The translations under genes and the position numbers were made by a program. From Streptomyces spiramyceticus (lineage in GTDB: Bacteria > Actinomycetota > Actinomycetes > Streptomycetales > Streptomycetaceae), in assembly GCF_028807635.1 (NCBI RefSeq), contig NZ_JARBAX010000001.1, forward strand, positions 695,001-759,000: DNA of 64,000 nucleotides. Reading direction: 5' to 3'. Below, in pieces: positions 61,040 to 64,000 of the stretch; the first letter of the stretch is position 1; each line of letters starts with the position of its first letter. Under the pieces are notes generated by a model that saw only the letters and a program-made list of their open reading frames with translations, had not been told where the DNA came from and searched no databases.

Positions 61040-62743
61040 TTACGAGCGGGAACGCAGTTCCCGCCTGAGGATCTTCCCACTCGTCGTCTTGGGAAGCTCG
61101 GGCAGTATCTCCACCTCGCGCGGGTATTTGTACGCGGCCAGCCGTTCCTCGCAGTATGCGGAGATGTCCGCCGGGGCGACCTCGGCTCCGGGGCGGAGGC
61201 TGACGTACGCCTTGACGCTCTCCCCCCGGTACGCGTCGGGGATGCCGACGACGGCCGCCTCGCGCACCGCCGGGTGGGTGTAGAGGACGTCTTCGACCTC
61301 GCGCGGCCAGACCTTGAAGCCGGACGCGTTGATCATGTCCTTCTTGCGGTCGACGACGTAGAGCCAGCCGTCCTTGTCCATGAAGCCGATGTCGCCCGTG
61401 CGCAGTTCGCCGCCGGGGAAGGCTTCGGCGGTGGCCTCGGGGCGCCGCCAGTAGCCGGAGACGACCTGCGGGCCTCGGACGGTGATCTCGCCCTGCTCGC
61501 CGAAGGGAACGTCGTCGCCCTTCTCGTCGACGATCCGTACAACCGTGTCCGGCCCCGGAACGCCGACCGACAGCGTCCCGGAAACCGGGTCGACGGGAGC
61601 TTCCTTCTCGGGCGGCACCGACGCGCACGGCGCGGTGCATTCGGTGAGTCCGTAGCCGTTGCGGATGTACGGTCCGAAGCCCTCGCGGAATTTCTCCACC
61701 AGCGCCGGGGGCACCGGCGCCCCGCCCGAGGAGATCACCTGGAACGAGGCGAAGTGCTCGGGCGTCACGCCGGGCGTCGCCGCGAGCGCCATGAAGGCGG
61801 TGGACGGGCCGACGGTGTACGCGGGGCGGTGCTCGGTGAAGGCGTCGAGGACGACGCCCGGGTGGAAGCGGTAGGCGAGGACGAGGGTGCCCGCGTTGGC
61901 GAGGCAGACGGCCAGTTCGCAGACCATTCCGGTGATGTGGAAGAGCGGCGCGAGCGCGAAATAGGACTCGCCCTCGGTCAGAGGGTGGCCGGTGCGCTGT
62001 CGCTCGGCGTTGTACGTGATGTTGCCGTGGGAGTTCATGGCGCCCTTGGGGGTGCCGCTGGTGCCCGAGGTGTAGCTGATCAACGCGATGTCGGTGGCGG
62101 CGAGTTCGCGGCCGACGGGGGCGGGAAGTCCCTGGCGGGCAATGGTCACCAGGTCGTCGGCGTCCGAAGCCTGCGGCACGCGCTCGAAATTCAGGACCCT
62201 GGTGTCGTTCCTGGTCTGGAGGTCGAGCTCGCAGGCGGTGAGGGCGATGCGTACGGGAGAGTCCGCGACCGTCTCGCGCAGATACGCCTCCCACGCCCGG
62301 TCCGAGCAGATCAGCGCGGTCGCTTCGGAGTCCGCGAGGGCGTGGCCGACCTCGGCCGACTTGTACATCGGGTTGAGCGGGACGACGGTGGCCCCGGCCT
62401 TCCAGGCGCCGAGGAGCGCGATGACGAAGTGCGGGGTGTTCTGAAGCATGATCGCGACCCGGTCGCCGCGTTCCAGGCCGTTCGCGGCCAGGTGGCCGGC
62501 GACGGAGTCGGAGAGCGCGTCGGTCTCGCGGTAGGTCAGCCGTCCGTCGAAGTAGGCGAGGGCGGGGTGTTCCGGTGCGCGGGCCACCGTGGCGCGGAAG
62601 GCGTGCAGCACCGTCTGCGGTGGCTGGACGGGCGCGAGCTGGGCGGCGCTGAGTTGGGCGAGCCAGGGCTTGGCGGCGTACATCGATCCACTCATCGGCT
62701 CACTCGTCGGCTCGCTCATCGGCTCACTCGTCGGCTGACTCAC
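61040..62743 (-). CDS. Class I adenylate-forming acyl-CoA synthetase (long-chain-fatty-acid-CoA ligase type)
   Basis: 567 residues; activates a carboxylic acid through acyl-AMP to acyl-CoA. P-loop-like SYTSGTSGTPKGAMNSHGN, GYGLTECTAP, the A8 motif ELRTGDIGFMDKDGWLYVVD, and the catalytic lysine motif PKTTSGKILRRELR at the C-terminus. The GTG at 62743 overlaps the SDR stop (GTGA). Residues 2-20 are a TSEP/MSEP repeat encoded by four 12-bp units. It presumably supplies the acyl-CoA for the facing dehydrogenase operon. Confidence 0.94.
   Translation of the reverse strand: MSQPTSEPMSEPTSEPMSGSMYAAKPWLAQLSAAQLAPVQPPQTVLHAFRATVARAPEHPALAYFDGRLTYRETDALSDSVAGHLAANGLERGDRVAIMLQNTPHFVIALLGAWKAGATVVPLNPMYKSAEVGHALADSEATALICSDRAWEAYLRETVADSPVRIALTACELDLQTRNDTRVLNFERVPQASDADDLVTIARQGLPAPVGRELAATDIALISYTSGTSGTPKGAMNSHGNITYNAERQRTGHPLTEGESYFALAPLFHITGMVCELAVCLANAGTLVLAYRFHPGVVLDAFTEHRPAYTVGPSTAFMALAATPGVTPEHFASFQVISSGGAPVPPALVEKFREGFGPYIRNGYGLTECTAPCASVPPEKEAPVDPVSGTLSVGVPGPDTVVRIVDEKGDDVPFGEQGEITVRGPQVVSGYWRRPEATAEAFPGGELRTGDIGFMDKDGWLYVVDRKKDMINASGFKVWPREVEDVLYTHPAVREAAVVGIPDAYRGESVKAYVSLRPGAEVAPADISAYCEERLAAYKYPREVEILPELPKTTSGKILRRELRSRS
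62691..62738 (-). repeat. Four 12-bp tandem units at the acyl-CoA synthetase N-terminus
   Basis: Units at 62691-62702, 62703-62714, 62715-62726 and 62727-62738 alternate ACTCATCGGCTC-like and ACTCGTCGGCTC-like sequence and encode a repeating S-E-P-(M/T). Repeat number is likely to vary among strains. Confidence 0.88.
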
Positions 62744-63504
62744 TGGGCTGCCTCTTCCCACTTCTGCTGCAGGTGGTTCATGCCGGCCAGCCAGCGGTCG
62801 GGGTTCCCTGCGCGTGCCTGGTAATAACCGGCGACCTCACGGTGCGGCAGGATCAGGAAGCGGTCTGCCTCAATGCCGTCGAAGAGGGCATCGGCGACGT
62901 CCTCCGGTTCGATGGCGGTCGGAGCGAGCACCAGTTCGCCGGCCGAGCCGGCCGCGGTCAGCATGTCGGTGCGTACGCCCTGCGGGCAAATCGCGTGGAC
63001 CTTGACGCCGCGGTGGCGGTAGGTGAGCGAGAGCCACTCGGCGAAGGCGAGCGCCCCGTGCTTGCTGACGCTGTACGGCGCCGCGCCGACCATGGTCAGC
63101 AGTCCGGCCGCCGAGACGGTGGAGACGAAGCGGCCGCTGCCGCCCTCCAGCCAGTCGGGCAGCAGCGCGCGGGCGGCCCTGACGTGGGCCATCACATTGA
63201 CGTCCCAGGCCGCTGCCCAGACCGCCTCGTCCGCGAAGGCGTCCCCGGGCGAGGCGAGGCCCGCGTTGGCGCAGTACACGTCGACCCGGCCGCCGAGGGC
63301 CTCGCGCGCCTCGTCGACGATCGCGGACGCGTCGCCCGCCACGGCGATGGCGCCGATCTCTTCGGCTATCGCCTTGATCTTCTGCGCGTCGAGGTCGTTG
63401 ACGACGACGCGTGCGCCCTCCGCCGCGAATCTGCGGGCGAGAGCGGCTCCGATGCCGCCTCCCGCACCGGTGACGACGACGCGCGCGTCCTGGAACTGGC
63501 TCAT
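62740..63504 (-). CDS. Short-chain dehydrogenase/reductase
   Basis: 254 residues, classical SDR. Cofactor motif TGAGGGIGAAL (12-22), NDLD for the adenine/NAD side, structural CANAG, and catalytic STVSAAG...YSVSK. First gene of the operon with the acyl-CoA synthetase (4-nt overlap) and TetR, so it likely acts on a hydroxy- or keto-acyl intermediate of the same pathway. The weak GAGGCGGG before the ATG is the only ribosome-binding candidate. The palindromic operator lies 36 bp upstream. Confidence 0.93.
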   Translation of the reverse strand: MSQFQDARVVVTGAGGGIGAALARRFAAEGARVVVNDLDAQKIKAIAEEIGAIAVAGDASAIVDEAREALGGRVDVYCANAGLASPGDAFADEAVWAAAWDVNVMAHVRAARALLPDWLEGGSGRFVSTVSAAGLLTMVGAAPYSVSKHGALAFAEWLSLTYRHRGVKVHAICPQGVRTDMLTAAGSAGELVLAPTAIEPEDVADALFDGIEADRFLILPHREVAGYYQARAGNPDRWLAGMNHLQQKWEEAAQ

Positions 63505-63539
63505 CTGTGGGGCCCGCCTCTCGCTGCCGACAACCCGAG

Positions 63540-63559
63540 CAGACTAACCAGTCGGTATG
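63540..63559. promoter_or_regulatory. Putative TetR operator upstream of the SDR operon
   Basis: Minus-strand CATACCGACTGGTTAGTCTG (63540-63559) matches the site at 57865-57884 in 16 of 20 positions, including the first 13. Its core has the two-fold form ACYRACY/RGTYRGT. Confidence 0.65.
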
Positions 63560-63569
63560 GAGCGGCGGA

Positions 63570-63593
63570 AGGGGTGGAAGGACTCGAACCTCC
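63570..63593 (-). other. tRNA 3'-end-like fragment (T-arm and acceptor strand)
   Basis: On the minus strand, GGAGG-TTCGAGT-CCTTC forms an intact T-arm (one wobble) with a canonical loop, followed by CACCCCT as a possible acceptor strand. No anticodon arm, D-arm or matching 5' acceptor strand is found upstream, so it is not a complete tRNA. It could be a relic of an integration site. Confidence 0.45.
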
Positions 63594-63675
63594 GTGCGCG
63601 ACGCGTTCCCGGCGGCCGGTCCGCGCGCTAGCGTGCGTGGCCATGACAGACAGTGCCGATCACGGAGGTAGTGGG

Positions 63676-64000
63676 ATGAACCTGTCCAGACGGGGACTGC
63701 TGGCCGCCACCGGGGCGGCGGGAGCGGCAGGAGCACTCGCCGCATCCGCCGGCCCCGCCACCGCACGGCCGGCACGGACCCGGGTGCGTACCGGCTTCGA
63801 CCGGCTGGCCGGCGACGGCTACGCGCACCTCCAGGGGCAGAAGGTCGGCGTCGTCACGAATCCGACCGGTATCACATCGGAAGTCCGCCACATCGTGGAC
63901 GTCATGCACGCCGACGACCGCGTGAACCTCGTCGCCGTCTTCGGCCCCGAGCACGGCTTCCGCGGCACCGCGCAGGCGGGCGGCTCGGAAAGGCGCTACG
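63676..64000 (+). CDS. NamZ-type exo-beta-N-acetylmuramidase (DUF1343), N-terminal part
   Basis: The first 108 residues, cut by the window end. A Tat-like signal (LSRRGLLAATGAAGAAG) indicates export. The DUF1343/NamZ domain begins with FDRLAGDGYAHLQGQKVGVV, then TNPTGITSEVRHIVDVM and VFGPEHGFRG, the conserved N-terminal half. NamZ removes terminal MurNAc from peptidoglycan fragments, serving cell-wall recycling or scavenging (family knowledge). The ATG at 63676 is chosen because GGAGGT (63664-63669) lies 6 nt upstream; an in-frame ATG at 63643 lacks a site. Confidence 0.88.
   Translation, partial: MNLSRRGLLAATGAAGAAGALAASAGPATARPARTRVRTGFDRLAGDGYAHLQGQKVGVVTNPTGITSEVRHIVDVMHADDRVNLVAVFGPEHGFRGTAQAGGSERRY

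Noticed and set aside
63570..63650. A complete tRNA gene on the minus strand
   Set aside because: Only the T-arm and a possible acceptor strand fold; no D-arm, anticodon arm or 5' acceptor partner was found upstream.
1..64000. CRISPR array, insertion sequence or secondary-metabolite cluster
   Set aside because: No regularly spaced repeats of CRISPR type, no transposase, and no PKS, NRPS, terpene or RiPP core enzymes were seen.

Overview
The window is high-GC actinobacterial DNA, almost certainly a Streptomyces chromosome. The evidence is the combination of the Pup-proteasome ATPase Arc/Mpa, mycothiol genes (mshC, mscR), a gylR-glpFKD glycerol cluster, the actinobacterial signature gene parJ, and a long plus a short chaplin (chpC, chpH). 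From memory, the gene order matches the S. coelicolor core around SCO1648-SCO1690. I see no insertion sequence, prophage, CRISPR array or antibiotic cluster. The novelty lies in regulation, in small palindromic repeats, and in a few uncharacterised conserved genes.

Layout. 1-6750: the truncated arc gene, a ferredoxin, a secreted protein, trmI, a site-2 protease with CBS domains, a RecB-type nuclease and an orphan response regulator. 6789-10558: two paralogous family-5 solute-binding lipoproteins without permeases, then a long non-coding stretch. 10559-20226: a HAD phosphatase, cobalamin-dependent metH, and gylR-glpF-glpK-glpD, which converts glycerol to dihydroxyacetone phosphate. 20295-25583: a FadR-type regulator, parJ, and a large secreted GH31 glycosidase that may be leaderless. 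25686-29150: mshC next to a three-gene module (kinase-like protein, DUF3090, phosphomutase-like). 29210-36723: corA split by a small palindromic element, a ferritin-like protein, an LLM oxidoreductase, an aldo-keto reductase, a RecD2-like protein lacking Walker A, and two small genes sharing a 47-bp divergent promoter. 36794-39701: chpC-chpH, an M20 peptidase, tRNA-Leu(GAG). 39788-48570: mscR plus a metallo-beta-lactamase (formaldehyde detoxification), an amidohydrolase, a GntR-amino-acid permease pair, and the gluconate set gntR/gntK-gntP. 48547-56724: a molybdopterin oxidoreductase with its membrane cytochrome b, an APC permease, several stand-alone enzymes, a DUF202 pair and a histidine-rich duplicated metal binder. 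56835-64000: a metallo-beta-lactamase carrying an in-frame repeat, then two facing acyl-CoA operons (phosphotransferase-acyl-CoA dehydrogenase and SDR-AMP ligase-TetR) with matching operator-like palindromes at their promoters, and finally the start of a NamZ-type muramidase.

The most interesting observations are: (i) a 34-bp GC-rich palindromic repeat family with four copies at three loci, two of them inside coding sequence and in frame; (ii) corA interrupted by another palindromic element that brings its own Shine-Dalgarno; (iii) a predicted TetR regulon with two matching near-20-bp palindromes; (iv) a RecD2-like protein that has lost its ATP-binding motif; (v) the mshC-linked kinase/phosphomutase module; (vi) paired dyads around gylR.
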